The notes: generated from the sequence alone by a model not told the origin. A DNA stretch of 64,000 nucleotides from Pararhodobacter zhoushanensis (GCF_025949695.1 NZ_JAPDFL010000001.1:1608501-1672500), one strand, 5' to 3'. Positions 18,032 through 26,924 are shown, counted from the first letter of the stretch. Program-made: numbers and translations.

Positions 18032-19825
18032 TCACCGCCCCACCGCATAGGCCTGCATCAGGCGCGGCGTCGCGGCGGCGCGCAGCAACCCGTCCGGGCG
18101 GCGGCTGACGGCGGTCAGGCGGCCGGCAGACCACGGGGCGGCAACTTGCAGATCGTGTCCGGCATCGCGCAGGGCTTGCAGAGTCGCCTCGGGGAAAGCC
18201 GGTTCGGCCAGCAGATGCGCCGCGCGAAAGCCGCGCGGATCGAAGCTGGCCTGCAGGTGTTCGGTGTGGAACAGCGGCGCGTCGATGGCCTCTTGCAGGT
18301 TCATTCCGTGATGGATGAGGCGCAGCAGGAAGGCCGATTGCCATTGATCCTGCTGGTCGCCTCCGGGCGTGCCGAAAGCCACGCGCGTGCCATCGGGCCC
18401 CCGCGCAAACGACGGCGACAGCGTGGTGCGCGGGCGGCGACCGGGGGCGAGAGAGCTGGGCAGGCCGTCATCCAGCCAGAACATCTGTGCGCGCGAATTG
18501 AGCGGCATGCCCAGCCCCGGCACGACGGGCGAGCTTTGCAGCCAGCCGCCCGAGGGCGTGGCGCTGACCATGTTGCCCCAGCGGTCCACCACGTCCAGAT
18601 GCACGGTGTCGCCGGGGGCCTTCAGGTGGCCCATCGTCGGCTCGCCGATCCCCGGGCCGGTGTTGTCGGCCCGCTTGGCCAGCCAGCGCTGGCGGAAGAC
18701 GGCAGCATCGGCCTGCCCTTCGAACCCGTGCAGCATCGAGGGGCGCAGCTGGTCCGAGGCGCGCTCGGTTATCAGCGCGCGGCGCTCAAGGCCATGGGCG
18801 CGCGACAGCAGGATCTCGGCCGGGATCTCGGCATCGGCGGGGTCGCCGTAATGCGCCTCGCGGTCGGCAAAGGCGAGTTTCAGCGCCTCGGTGACAAGGT
18901 GGACGAATTGCGGGCCGGTGGGGTCCATCGCGGCCAGCGGGTCGGCGGCGAGGGTTTGCAGCACCTGCAGCAGCACCGGCCCTTGCGACCAGAAGCCGCC
19001 CTTGTAGACCTGCCAACCGGCGTGGCGCACGGTGAGCGCGGGCTCATAGCTGGCCGACCATCCGGCCATATCCTGCCCGGTGAGCACGCCCTTGTGGCGC
19101 GCGCCGCTGGCGTCCATCACATGCGCATCGCGCATCCAGTCATCAATCGCCTGCGCGATGAAGCCTTGCGAGAACACTTTGCGGGCGGCGTCGATCTGCG
19201 CCTCGCGGCCTGTTGTCCCGGCGACTTCGGCGCACAGACGCTCCCATGTCGCGGCAAGATCGGGGTTGCAAAACAACGCGCCCGCCTTGGGCACGGCGTT
19301 GTCCGGCAGCCAGACGGCGGCCGAGGTCGGCCATTCGTCGCGGAAGAAATCGGCAAGGCCGGCGATGGCGGCGGTCGCATTGGCCAGCATCGGCACGCCG
19401 TTGCGCGCATAGTCGATGGCGGGGGCAAGGACATCGGCCAGCGGCCATGTGCCATGGTCGCGCAGCATCAGCATCCACGCATCGAAGGCGCCGGGAATGA
19501 CCGTGGCCAGCAGACCCGAGCCGGGGATCAGGTCCAGCCCCTGATCGCGGTAATGGGTGATCGTGGCCCCGGCGGGGGCGGTGGCCTGACCGCAGATCAT
19601 GGTCGGCTGGTCGTCATCGGCGGGCCAGATCATCGCGGGCATGTCGCCCAGCGGGCCGTTCAGATGCGGTTCGCAGACATGCAGCGTGAAGCCCATGGCG
19701 ACGGCGGCGTCATACGCGTTTCCGCCGCGCTCCAGCACCGACATGCCGACCGCCGAGGCGATCCAGTGGGTCGAGGACGTCATGCCGAAAGTGCCGGAGA
19801 GTTCGGGCCGGGTGGTGAAGCTCAT
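18032..19825 (-). CDS. gamma-glutamyltransferase family protein
   Basis: A 597-residue Ntn-hydrolase proenzyme. The maturation/nucleophile threonine is Thr407 in PGDTVHLDVVDRWGNMVSAT, and the glycine-rich FGTPGGDQQDQ near the C-terminus is the oxyanion/binding loop. Family members cleave gamma-glutamyl bonds of glutathione or related amides. I see no clear signal peptide in MSFTTRPELSGTFGMTSS, so it is probably cytoplasmic. The start overlaps the stop of the upstream AbrB-like permease gene by four bases (19822-19825), so the two form an operon. Confidence 0.88.
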   Translation of the reverse strand: MSFTTRPELSGTFGMTSSTHWIASAVGMSVLERGGNAYDAAVAMGFTLHVCEPHLNGPLGDMPAMIWPADDDQPTMICGQATAPAGATITHYRDQGLDLIPGSGLLATVIPGAFDAWMLMLRDHGTWPLADVLAPAIDYARNGVPMLANATAAIAGLADFFRDEWPTSAAVWLPDNAVPKAGALFCNPDLAATWERLCAEVAGTTGREAQIDAARKVFSQGFIAQAIDDWMRDAHVMDASGARHKGVLTGQDMAGWSASYEPALTVRHAGWQVYKGGFWSQGPVLLQVLQTLAADPLAAMDPTGPQFVHLVTEALKLAFADREAHYGDPADAEIPAEILLSRAHGLERRALITERASDQLRPSMLHGFEGQADAAVFRQRWLAKRADNTGPGIGEPTMGHLKAPGDTVHLDVVDRWGNMVSATPSGGWLQSSPVVPGLGMPLNSRAQMFWLDDGLPSSLAPGRRPRTTLSPSFARGPDGTRVAFGTPGGDQQDQWQSAFLLRLIHHGMNLQEAIDAPLFHTEHLQASFDPRGFRAAHLLAEPAFPEATLQALRDAGHDLQVAAPWSAGRLTAVSRRPDGLLRAAATPRLMQAYAVGR

Positions 19826-20889
19826 GGCGCGTCCTTTTGACGGATGCGCATCAGGCGGGCGGCGATGGGGGCGCCGGTGATCACCAGAAGGATGCGCAGG
19901 ATATGGTGGACAACCACATAGCCCAGATCCGCGCCCGCGACGATGGCCAAGACGGTCATCTCGGCCTGACCGCCGGGCGCAAAGGCCAGAAACGCCTCGA
20001 CCGAGGGGGCGAGACCCAGCGCGTAGACGATTTCCGACATGATCGCGGCGAGCAGGGCAAGGATCAGCACGAAGCCGACGCCCGCCGCCACATCGCGCTT
20101 GATCTCGTGCAGGGTGACGCCGGTGTAGCCGACGCCGATGGCCGAGCCGATGAAGAACTGCGCGACATAGATCGCCTCGGCGGGCGGGCGGTGGTGGATG
20201 AACCCGGCCAGCGACAGCGCCCCGGTGACGATCAGCGGGCCAAGAATGGAGGCCCCGAAGAGGCCGATCTTCTCGCCGCCCTTCCAGCCGATCAGCCCGG
20301 CGGCGGCCATGATCAGCATCTCGCCGACCGGCAGATCGCGGGCGGGTTCGCCGACCGGGTGGGACATCGACGCGCCAAAGACCTGCGTGATCAGGATCGG
20401 GGCCAGCGTGACGATGATCAGCACGCGGGTGGCATGGATCAGCGACAGGGTGCGGGGGTTGGCCCCGGCCTCGGCCCCGAAAATGATCATGTCCTGCAAC
20501 CCGCCGGGCATGGCTGAATACCACGCGGTCGCCGCGTCATAGCCGCAGACCTTGCGGAAGAACGGCACGCCGATCAGGCCGATCAGCGCGATGTAGACCG
20601 GGATCAGGGCGATGGAGCCGATCATCGAGGGCAGGGTGGCGATCAGCGCCGGGGTCAGCGCGGCACCGACGGCAATGCCAAGAATGGTGCGCGCGCCGAC
20701 GCCGATCTGTCCGGTGCCGCGCAGGGGCATGCCCAGCAGCGCGGCGAGAAGGCAGGCGAACATCGGGCCGAAGAGGAAAGGCAGCGGCAGGCCGATCAGG
20801 ATAAACGCGACGGCGCCGACCATGGCCAGCACCAATGTCAGCGCGCTGCGTTGCCAGGGTGAGAGCGAGGTGAGGCGGGGGGTGGGCAT
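19822..20889 (-). CDS. AbrB-like membrane protein (PF05145 family)
   Basis: A 355-residue protein with about ten hydrophobic segments in two similar halves. Each half carries the family pattern (GPMFACLLAALLG and, later, GPLIVTGALSLAG; YSAMPGGLQDMIIFG and FAPGGQAEMTVLAIV). The family is often annotated as AbrB or putative ammonia monooxygenase, but it is a transporter-like membrane family without a proven substrate. The gene precedes the gamma-glutamyltransferase and is divergent from a GntR regulator, suggesting uptake of the compound that the enzyme hydrolyses. Confidence 0.85.
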   Translation of the reverse strand: MPTPRLTSLSPWQRSALTLVLAMVGAVAFILIGLPLPFLFGPMFACLLAALLGMPLRGTGQIGVGARTILGIAVGAALTPALIATLPSMIGSIALIPVYIALIGLIGVPFFRKVCGYDAATAWYSAMPGGLQDMIIFGAEAGANPRTLSLIHATRVLIIVTLAPILITQVFGASMSHPVGEPARDLPVGEMLIMAAAGLIGWKGGEKIGLFGASILGPLIVTGALSLAGFIHHRPPAEAIYVAQFFIGSAIGVGYTGVTLHEIKRDVAAGVGFVLILALLAAIMSEIVYALGLAPSVEAFLAFAPGGQAEMTVLAIVAGADLGYVVVHHILRILLVITGAPIAARLMRIRQKDAP

Positions 20890-20897
20890 GACAGCGT

Positions 20898-20933
20898 TCC
20901 TTGACGGGTGTTGTGTCCTTGACGGGTGTTGTG
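20898..20933 (+). repeat. perfect tandem duplication of 18 bp
   Basis: TCCTTGACGGGTGTTGTG occurs twice in a row (20898-20915 and 20916-20933) between the divergent permease and GntR genes. Each copy contains TTGACG, and the second copy supplies the -35 box of the predicted gntR promoter. Confidence 0.95.
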
Positions 20934-20947
20934 TGCGATTGTATACC
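20919..20947 (+). promoter_or_regulatory. sigma70-type promoter of the GntR gene with overlapping operator-like site
   Basis: TTGACG (20919-20924), a 17-bp spacer, and TATACC (20942-20947). The palindrome GTATAC (20941-20946) within TTGTATACC overlaps the -10 box and resembles the core of many FadR-subfamily operators, which suggests autoregulation. Transcription from here would start near 20954, which excludes an ATG at 20949 as the start of the gene. Confidence 0.6.
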
Positions 20948-20972
20948 TATGGATGCAATCTGCAAGGTGCCT

Positions 20973-21653
20973 ATGAAACATTCCGAACCCAGTGCCGATC
21001 TGCCGCAAGGTCAGGACGCTTACCGCCGCTTGTTGGCCGAAATCCGCGCCGGGTCGCTGGTGCCCGGCGACCGGCTGCTTGAGGTGGATCTGGCGCGCCG
21101 ACTGGGGATCTCTCGCACCCCGGTGCGCGAGGCGATCCGCCAGCTTGAGGCGGACGGGCTGGTGATCCATGTCGCGCGTGTCGGCGCGGCGGTGCGCAGT
21201 CTGGATCCGGGCGAAGTCACTGAACTCTATGAGATGCGCGGCGTGCTGGAGGGGACGGCGGCGCGGCTGGCGGCGCGGGCGGCCTCGGTTGTCGAGCTGG
21301 ACGAGCTGGCGGCGATCAATGCCGAGATGGCGGCGGGGTTTGGCAATCCTGCGCGGCTGTACGAGCTGAACCGGCAGTTCCACGCCGCCCTCTTGGACGC
21401 GGCGCGCAACCGCTATCTGGCGCGCTCGCTGGCCGGGTTGCAAAAGACGCTGTTGCTGCTGGGCCCGACGACGCTGGAAGAGGATGAGCGCGCCCGCAAT
21501 GCGGTGACCGAACATGAGTCGGTGCTGACCGCGCTGCGCGCGCGCGATGAGCTGGGCGCGGAAAGCGCGATGCGGGCGCATGTCGCCGCCGCGCATTCGA
21601 TCCGGCTGCGCCAGTTCCGCAACCGGGCGGCGGGCGCGGATCTGGAAAGCTGA
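20973..21653 (+). CDS. GntR-family (FadR/FCD subfamily) regulator
   Basis: A 226-residue regulator. The N-terminal winged helix (residues about 12-75; YRRLLAEIRAG, LARRLGISRTPVREAIRQLE) and the C-terminal all-helical FCD domain (ELYEMRGVLEGTAARLAAR, NRQFHAALLDAARN, MRAHVAAAHSIR) are clear. I chose ATG 20973 because AAGGTG lies at 20964-20969 and the predicted promoter is immediately upstream. It probably represses the divergent permease-gamma-glutamyltransferase unit. Confidence 0.9.
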   Translation: MKHSEPSADLPQGQDAYRRLLAEIRAGSLVPGDRLLEVDLARRLGISRTPVREAIRQLEADGLVIHVARVGAAVRSLDPGEVTELYEMRGVLEGTAARLAARAASVVELDELAAINAEMAAGFGNPARLYELNRQFHAALLDAARNRYLARSLAGLQKTLLLLGPTTLEEDERARNAVTEHESVLTALRARDELGAESAMRAHVAAAHSIRLRQFRNRAAGADLES

Positions 21654-21691
21654 GCGAAAGGACCGGTGCCAGTGCGCTGGGTGGACATGCA

Positions 21692-21722
21692 AAAGGCGCC
21701 CGGCGGGGTGCCGGGCGCCTTT
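21692..21722. terminator. bidirectional rho-independent terminator
   Basis: A 13-bp perfect stem AAAGGCGCCCGGC (21692-21704) / GCCGGGCGCCTTT (21710-21722) with a 5-nt loop lies between the convergent GntR and nitroreductase genes. A-tract and T-tract ends allow use on both strands. Confidence 0.85.
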
Positions 21723-21780
21723 CAGGGTTTTCAAAAGCAGTGAGGGGCTGCCTAACGGTGCCGTGGCAGCCGGGCTCAGC

Positions 21781-22422
21781 TCAGTCCAGCTGCGAGACGA
21801 GGGACTCGCGCGATTTGCGGACCTTGGCCATCGGCAGCAACCAGTCGCCAGCGGGCTCGCGGTAGCCCAAGGGCAGCAGCACCACCGAGCGCAGACCGCG
21901 CTCGCGCAGGCCAAGGATCGCGTCCACCGCGTCCGGGCTGAAGCCTTCCATCGGCGTGCTGTCGACTTCCTGTTCCGCAGCGGCCACCAGCGCAACACCC
22001 AGCGCGATATAGGCCTGACGCGCAGCGTGGGCATAGTTCACGTCGGCGTCACGGGGCAGGTAAGCGGCTTTCAGGCCTTCATAATAGCCTTGCAGCGTCG
22101 GCGATTCGCCACGCGCGTCGACGTTCAGCGCCAGCACTTCGTCGATGCGCTCGGCGGTGTAGTTGTCCCATGCCGCGAAGACCAGAACATGCGAGCCGTC
22201 GGTGATCTGCGTCTGACCGCCCGCCGCTGTCGCGATCTGGGCCCGCAGCTCGGGGTTGGTCACGACGATCACTTCGAACGGCTGCACGCCGCTCGAGGTC
22301 GGGGCCATGCGGATCGCCTCGACAATGGCGTCGACCTTGTCTTGCGGCACTGCTTTCGCCGGGTCCATTTTCTTGGTTGCGTAGCGCCAGTTCAGGTGGT
22401 CGCTCAGGGTCTTGGTCGTCAT
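21781..22422 (-). CDS. NAD(P)H nitroreductase (NfsB-like)
   Basis: A 213-residue FMN enzyme of the nitroreductase fold. It begins with a helix, then LNWRYATKKMDPAKAVPQ and APTSSGVQPFEVIVVTNPE (FMN phosphate region), and ends with GYREPAGDWLLPMAKVRKS. The family reduces nitroaromatics and quinones with NAD(P)H in the cytoplasm. The gene is divergent from an HxlR regulator, a common pairing in which the regulator senses quinones or electrophiles. Both genes face a 12-bp inverted repeat. Confidence 0.92.
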   Translation of the reverse strand: MTTKTLSDHLNWRYATKKMDPAKAVPQDKVDAIVEAIRMAPTSSGVQPFEVIVVTNPELRAQIATAAGGQTQITDGSHVLVFAAWDNYTAERIDEVLALNVDARGESPTLQGYYEGLKAAYLPRDADVNYAHAARQAYIALGVALVAAAEQEVDSTPMEGFSPDAVDAILGLRERGLRSVVLLPLGYREPAGDWLLPMAKVRKSRESLVSQLD

Positions 22423-22463
22423 GTCTTGGTTCCGATTGTCAAAGCCCGCAATGGGCGGTATTC

Positions 22464-22536
22464 TTTTGTAACCGACGATGTATTGAGAACCGAAGCGTGC
22501 TTCAAGAAGGCACAGGTTTGACCCTCGGTTACAAAA
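22464..22536. promoter_or_regulatory. 12-bp inverted repeat, probable HxlR operator pair
   Basis: TTTTGTAACCGA (22464-22475) and its exact reverse complement TCGGTTACAAAA (22525-22536) flank 49 bp in the divergent nitroreductase/HxlR region. One arm lies just upstream of each gene, the expected placement for a regulator controlling both. Confidence 0.7.
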
Positions 22537-22547
22537 AGGGAACCACC

Positions 22548-22913
22548 ATGCTGGACAGCGAACAATGCCCTGACTGCAAGCGGATCGGCGCCGTTCTGTC
22601 GCGGGTGGGCGACCGGTGGAGCGTGCTTGTCGTCGTCTCGCTGGCCGAACACGGGACGTTGCGCTTCAATGAGCTCAAGCGCACGCTGGGCATCTCGCAG
22701 CGCATGCTGAGCCTGACGCTGAAGGAAATGGAGCGCGACGGGCTGGTGAGCCGGACCTATCATCCGACCATCCCGCCCAAGGTGGAATACACGCTGACCG
22801 CGCTGGGCCAGTCGTTTCGCCAGCCGGTGACGGCGCTGAGCCGCTGGGCCATCGAAAATCTGGGCCGGATCGATGCGGCGCGGACGGCCTATGACGCGGG
22901 CACGGCGCAATAA
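22548..22913 (+). CDS. HxlR-family redox-type transcriptional regulator
   Basis: A 121-residue winged helix protein (VGDRWSVLVVVSLAEHGTLR, LKRTLGISQRMLSLTLKEME, YTLTALGQSF). The N-terminal CPDCK contains Cys7 and Cys10; Cys7 occupies the position of the reactive cysteine in YodB/QorR/HypR-type sensors of quinones and hypochlorite. ATG 22548 follows AAAGGGAACC. It is divergent from the nitroreductase gene, so it is likely a thiol-based switch for that gene and for itself. Confidence 0.88.
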   Translation: MLDSEQCPDCKRIGAVLSRVGDRWSVLVVVSLAEHGTLRFNELKRTLGISQRMLSLTLKEMERDGLVSRTYHPTIPPKVEYTLTALGQSFRQPVTALSRWAIENLGRIDAARTAYDAGTAQ

Positions 22914-23044
22914 GGCGTGGGCCGGGCAGGGGTGACGCGCTGTCGGCGCGGCTTGCCGGGGTGCGGCTGACAAGGGACGGGCGGACCCCCTCGCCTGTGG
23001 CTGGTTGCCGTGTTAACCAACCCTGAAACCAGCCGGAAACTGCC

Positions 23045-23981
23045 ATGATCCAGATCTTTTTGACCACGCTGCCGATCTATCTGATGATCGTTTTCGGCTA
23101 TGTCGCCGTGCGCAGTGGCTATGTCGCGCAGGCGCATATCGGTGCGCTGGCGCAGTTCGCGCTCAAGATCTGTCTGCCCGCGCTGATCGTCTTTGCCGTG
23201 GCGATGCCGCATGGCGAGGACGGGCTGAACCCGTCGTTCTTTCTGGCCTATATGGGCGGCTCGGTGATCACGCTGCTGCTGGGCTACGCGGCGATGCGGC
23301 TGTTGCTGCGTCAGGCCGCGCCGGATCTCGTGGATTCTGGCGCTGGGCATGGCGAATTCCAATTCGGGCTTTCTGGGTTTTCCGATTGCCAGCCTGATCT
23401 TTGGCCCGCAGGGCGCGGTGGTTTTCGCGATGACCATGACGGTCGAGAACGCGGTGATCATTCCACTGGTGCAGATCCTGACCGGGGTTTCAGGCTCGAA
23501 CGAGCGCAAGCTGGGCGCGGTGCTGCGCGAAGCGCTGGGGCGGATCATCGCCAACCCGCTGCTGATCGCCGTGGCACTGGCGCTGGTCTGGCGCGCGACC
23601 GGGCTGTCGATGGGCGTGCCGGTCGAGCGGGCGGTAACGTCCTTGGCGATGGCGGCGGCCCCCGTGGCGCTGTTCGTGATCGGCGGCACGGTGGCGTCGA
23701 TGTCGGTGAGCGGGCATTGGCGGCGGGTCTCGGCGGTGAGCATCGGCAAGCTGGTGGTGCATCCGCTGCTGGTGGCGGTGCTGCTGTTTACCCTGCCCGG
23801 AGTGCCTGCCGATCTGATTCCGGTGGGGATCTTGTTCGCTGCCGTGCCGATGCTGACGATCTATCCGATCCTCGCCGCGCCTTTTGGCCTGCGCGAGGTC
23901 TGCTCGACGGCGCTGATCGTGGCGACGGGTCTGTCGGTGGTGACGGTGACCGGGGTGCTGGTGCTGCTCAACGCGCTCTGA
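23045..23981 (+). pseudogene. AEC-family auxin efflux carrier-like permease, frameshifted
   Basis: The first about 94 codons (MIQIFLTTLPIYLMIVFGYV...) and the remainder (ALGMANSNSGFLGFPIASLI to the stop at 23981) both match AEC transporters but lie in different frames. The switch falls near GATCTCG at 23324-23330; removing one base there gives a continuous about 311-residue protein (...RQAAPDSWILALGMANSNSG). The restored protein would have ten membrane helices in two halves and an internal polar loop. AEC carriers export or import organic acids or amino-acid-like anions. Whether the gene is truly broken or this is a base-call error cannot be decided from one sequence. Confidence 0.8.
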
Positions 23982-24054
23982 GCCCGCCTGCCGCCGTATT
24001 GCGCGATCGGCCGGGCCGTGCCACCCTGCTAGCGATAACGCAGGGAGGGGCGGG

Positions 24055-25389
24055 ATGCGGATCTGGGTGAGCGGCGTGGTCGTGGTGGTTGCCGGGGGCT
24101 TGGGCCTGCAGGCCGGGGGCACGGCGGGCACCGGGTTGCCCGCGCCGCTGAGCGACGCCGATTTCCGCCCGGTCGATCCGGCGGCGGCGGCGCTGGGGCA
24201 GCTGTTGTTCTACGATCCGATCTTGTCTGGCAACCGCGAGGTCGCCTGCGCAACCTGTCATCATCCGGCCTTCGGCACCTCGGACGGGGTGTCGCTGGGG
24301 CTGGGCGACGGCGGGATCGGTTTGGGGCCGTTGCGGCGGGCGGATGCGGACAATCTGCCCGAAGAACGCGTGCCCCGGAACGCGCAGGCGTTGTGGAATC
24401 TGGGCGCGGTCGAGTATCGCTCGATGTTTCATGACGGGCGGGTCGAGGTGGACCCATCGCGGCCCAACGGCATGCGCACACCGCTGGATGACGACATGCT
24501 GGTCGGGTTCGACTCGCTCTTGTCGGCGCAGACGATGTTCCCCGTGATCTCACCGGATGAGATGGCCGGGCATTATCAGGAGAACGAGATTTCCACCGCC
24601 GTGCGGCTGGGCATGCTGACCGGGCCGGACGGGGCCTGGGCGCGGCTGGCGGCGCGGGTGGCGGCGGTGCCGGGCTATGCCGAACGCTTCGCCGCCGTTT
24701 ACCCTGAGATCGCGGCGGGGCGGGCGATCGGGTTCACTGACGTAAGCAACGCGATTGCGGCCTTCATGGAGGTCGAGTTCCGCAGTGACAGCGCGCCGTT
24801 TGATGCCGTGCTGCGCGGCGAGGCGACGATGGGGCCGCAGGCGGCCGAGGGGATGGCGCTGTTTTATGGGCCTGCGGGCTGTTCGGGGTGCCATTCGGGG
24901 CCGTTCCTGACCGATCACAGCTTTCACGCGATGGGCGAGCCGCAGCTGGGGCCGGGCAAGGGCGCGCGGTTCGAGACGCATCACCGCGACGAGGGGCGCT
25001 ACCGGGTGACCGGGGCGGCGGCCGACTGGTATGCGTTCCGCACGCCCGCGCTGCGCAATGTCGCGCTGACCGCGCCCTATGGGCACGCGGGCGCGCACCG
25101 GACGCTGGAGTCGTTTCTGGCCGGGCACGGACAGGGCGCGGCGCTGGCGGTGTATGAGCGCGCCGAGGCGGTGTTGCCCGCGCTGGACGGGGCGGATTGG
25201 GCGGTGATGGACGACCCGGCGCAGGTGGCGGCGATTGCGGCGGCGGCCGAGGGCGGGCCGGTGCTGGCGGCAGGGCAGATCGCGGCGCTGGTGGCGTTCT
25301 TGCAGACGCTGACCGATCCGGTGGCGGTTGAGGGACGGTTGGGGGTGCCGGACGCGGTGCCTTCGGGTCTGGTGGTGCCCAACCCCTAG
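24055..25389 (+). CDS. di-haem cytochrome c peroxidase / MauG-like protein
   Basis: A 444-residue exported protein with an N-terminal signal segment (VWVSGVVVVVAG-like, cleaved near residue 22). It has two c-type haem sites, CATCH at residues 65-69 and CSGCH at 276-280. The bacterial cytochrome c peroxidase family reduces hydrogen peroxide in the periplasm, while MauG-like relatives oxidise protein tryptophan or other substrates. The long insertions between the haem motifs and the conserved RTPALRNVALTAPYGHAG (second half) are typical. It is convergent with an FG-GAP/ASPIC protein gene. Confidence 0.88.
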   Translation: MRIWVSGVVVVVAGGLGLQAGGTAGTGLPAPLSDADFRPVDPAAAALGQLLFYDPILSGNREVACATCHHPAFGTSDGVSLGLGDGGIGLGPLRRADADNLPEERVPRNAQALWNLGAVEYRSMFHDGRVEVDPSRPNGMRTPLDDDMLVGFDSLLSAQTMFPVISPDEMAGHYQENEISTAVRLGMLTGPDGAWARLAARVAAVPGYAERFAAVYPEIAAGRAIGFTDVSNAIAAFMEVEFRSDSAPFDAVLRGEATMGPQAAEGMALFYGPAGCSGCHSGPFLTDHSFHAMGEPQLGPGKGARFETHHRDEGRYRVTGAAADWYAFRTPALRNVALTAPYGHAGAHRTLESFLAGHGQGAALAVYERAEAVLPALDGADWAVMDDPAQVAAIAAAAEGGPVLAAGQIAALVAFLQTLTDPVAVEGRLGVPDAVPSGLVVPNP

Positions 25390-25394
25390 GGCCG

Positions 25395-25435
25395 GGGCGG
25401 GTCGCCTGCGCGGCCTTGGGCCGCGACACCCGCCC
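25395..25435. terminator. GC-rich hairpin between convergent genes
   Basis: Nested stems GGGCGGGT (25395-25402) / ACCCGCCC (25428-25435) and GCGGCC (25410-25415) / GGCCGC (25419-25424) lie between the stops of the peroxidase and the FG-GAP gene. There is no T-run, so it is only terminator-like. Confidence 0.4.
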
Positions 25436-25451
25436 GCCCGGCCAGCGCCTT

Positions 25452-26924
25452 TCAGCGCGTCAGGGTGAGCGATTGGTTGGTTGTCGCGTCGGTTTGCGTG
25501 GTGGTGCCATCCGGCCAGTCGACACGGATCTGTGCCGTGGTGGCGGGGCCGAGGCCGAAGTGGAGCGGCACCGATTGCCCCCCGGCGTGGCCGCCCCCGA
25601 CGGTGACCTGTTGCGACTGGCTGCCGCTGTCGGTGGTGACGGTGACGCGCGCGCCGATGGCGCGGGTGTTGCCGCCGGGTTGGCGCAGATCCACGGCGAG
25701 CCAGTGGCCGGTGTCGGCGGTGGTGTTGCGGTACAGCTCCAAAGGGGCGCGGCGGTTGACGACGATCAGGTCGAGGCGGCCGTCCCTGTCCAGATCGACC
25801 AGCGCCGCACCGCGTGCGCGTTCGCGGGTGGCGATGCCCGCCTCGGTCGCGTGTTGGTGGAACGTGCCGTCCGGGGATTGCATCAGCAGGTCGTTGGGGT
25901 CGTGGATGGCGTTCGTCGGCATCTGGTCGACATTGCCCTTGGCGATGAAAAGGTCTGACAATCCGTCATTATCCACATCGCCGAATTGCGCGTGCCAGCC
26001 GGTCGAGGGGCGGCCATCGCTGCCATCATGCGGCAAGGTTGCATAAGTGCCAATCGAGTAGGGTGCTGCCGCGTAGGTTCCGTCGGGTTGTGCGATTTGT
26101 AGCAGTTGGTCGCCCATCGAGGTAAGCATGACCTCATCGCGCCCATCGCCGGTCAGGTCGCGCGAGGCGATGCCCATGCCCCAGAGCGAGACGTGTTGCC
26201 AGCCGTCCTCGGGCGTCAGAAAGCGGTGCCCGGCGATGTCATACATCTGCTCGTAGCCGCCGCGTACATAGTAATGCCGGTCGTTGGAGATGCGCAGCGT
26301 GGGGCGGTCGCGGGCGTCGCGGGCGGCGAGCATGGAGAGGGCGCAGAAGCCGGGGTCAAGCGGTTCAGCGCGCCAGGTCTGGGCTTGCGGGATCAGGAGG
26401 GTGTTGGAGTCGCAGGCCTGAAACGGGCCGGTGGGATTGCTGCGGTCGACATAATGGCCGATGGCGAGGGTGGGGCGCTCGCCCTCCCACCAGGCGGTGA
26501 AGGCGGTGGTCCAGCGGTCCTCTTGCGGCAGGTTCCAGGCGTCGGTCACGTCCTCAAAACTGCAATCAAGACCGCCGCGCAACACGCGGTCGGCACCGGC
26601 GCGCAGGATGTAGAGATCAAGGATGTCGTCGCCGTCCATGTCCAGCGGGTAGGCGCCGGTGCTGTCGGTGATTGTTGGAAAAGGTGCAGGGGTGAACGCC
26701 ATGCCCCCGCTGTTTAGCAGAAACAGCATCGGATTTGTGCCACCGGCGGCGAGCACTTCAGGCAGCGCGTCGCCGTTGCAGTCAAAGACGGCGACGCCAC
26801 CGCCGACGAAATGCTCCCAGCCGCCCGCGTAGATATGCTCGGGCAGGGTGGCGGACAGATCCGCAAACTGCGGGGTGGCGAGGGCCGGGGAGGCCAGCAG
26901 GATCAAACCAAAGCGCCAGATCAT
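25452..26924 (-). CDS. secreted FG-GAP/VCBS and ASPIC (UnbV) domain protein, CRTAC1-like
   Basis: A 490-residue protein with a 16-residue signal peptide (MIWRFGLILLASPALA). Several FG-GAP/EF-like repeats have calcium-loop patterns (DCNGDALPEV, DMDGDDILDLYI, DLTGDGRDEV, DVDNDGLSDLFI, DLDRDGRLDLIVV), which suggests a beta-propeller. A C-terminal ASPIC/UnbV domain follows (RQPGGNTRAIGARVTV, LHFGLGPATTAQIRVDWPDG). The function of such proteins in bacteria is not established; they are surface or periplasmic. The start overlaps the end of the ROK regulator gene by four bases, so they are transcribed together. Confidence 0.85.
   Translation of the reverse strand: MIWRFGLILLASPALATPQFADLSATLPEHIYAGGWEHFVGGGVAVFDCNGDALPEVLAAGGTNPMLFLLNSGGMAFTPAPFPTITDSTGAYPLDMDGDDILDLYILRAGADRVLRGGLDCSFEDVTDAWNLPQEDRWTTAFTAWWEGERPTLAIGHYVDRSNPTGPFQACDSNTLLIPQAQTWRAEPLDPGFCALSMLAARDARDRPTLRISNDRHYYVRGGYEQMYDIAGHRFLTPEDGWQHVSLWGMGIASRDLTGDGRDEVMLTSMGDQLLQIAQPDGTYAAAPYSIGTYATLPHDGSDGRPSTGWHAQFGDVDNDGLSDLFIAKGNVDQMPTNAIHDPNDLLMQSPDGTFHQHATEAGIATRERARGAALVDLDRDGRLDLIVVNRRAPLELYRNTTADTGHWLAVDLRQPGGNTRAIGARVTVTTDSGSQSQQVTVGGGHAGGQSVPLHFGLGPATTAQIRVDWPDGTTTQTDATTNQSLTLTR

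Noticed and set aside
20949..20972. ATG at 20949 as the start of the GntR gene
   Set aside because: It would lie immediately after the predicted -10 box and upstream of the expected transcript start. ATG 20973 has a ribosome site.
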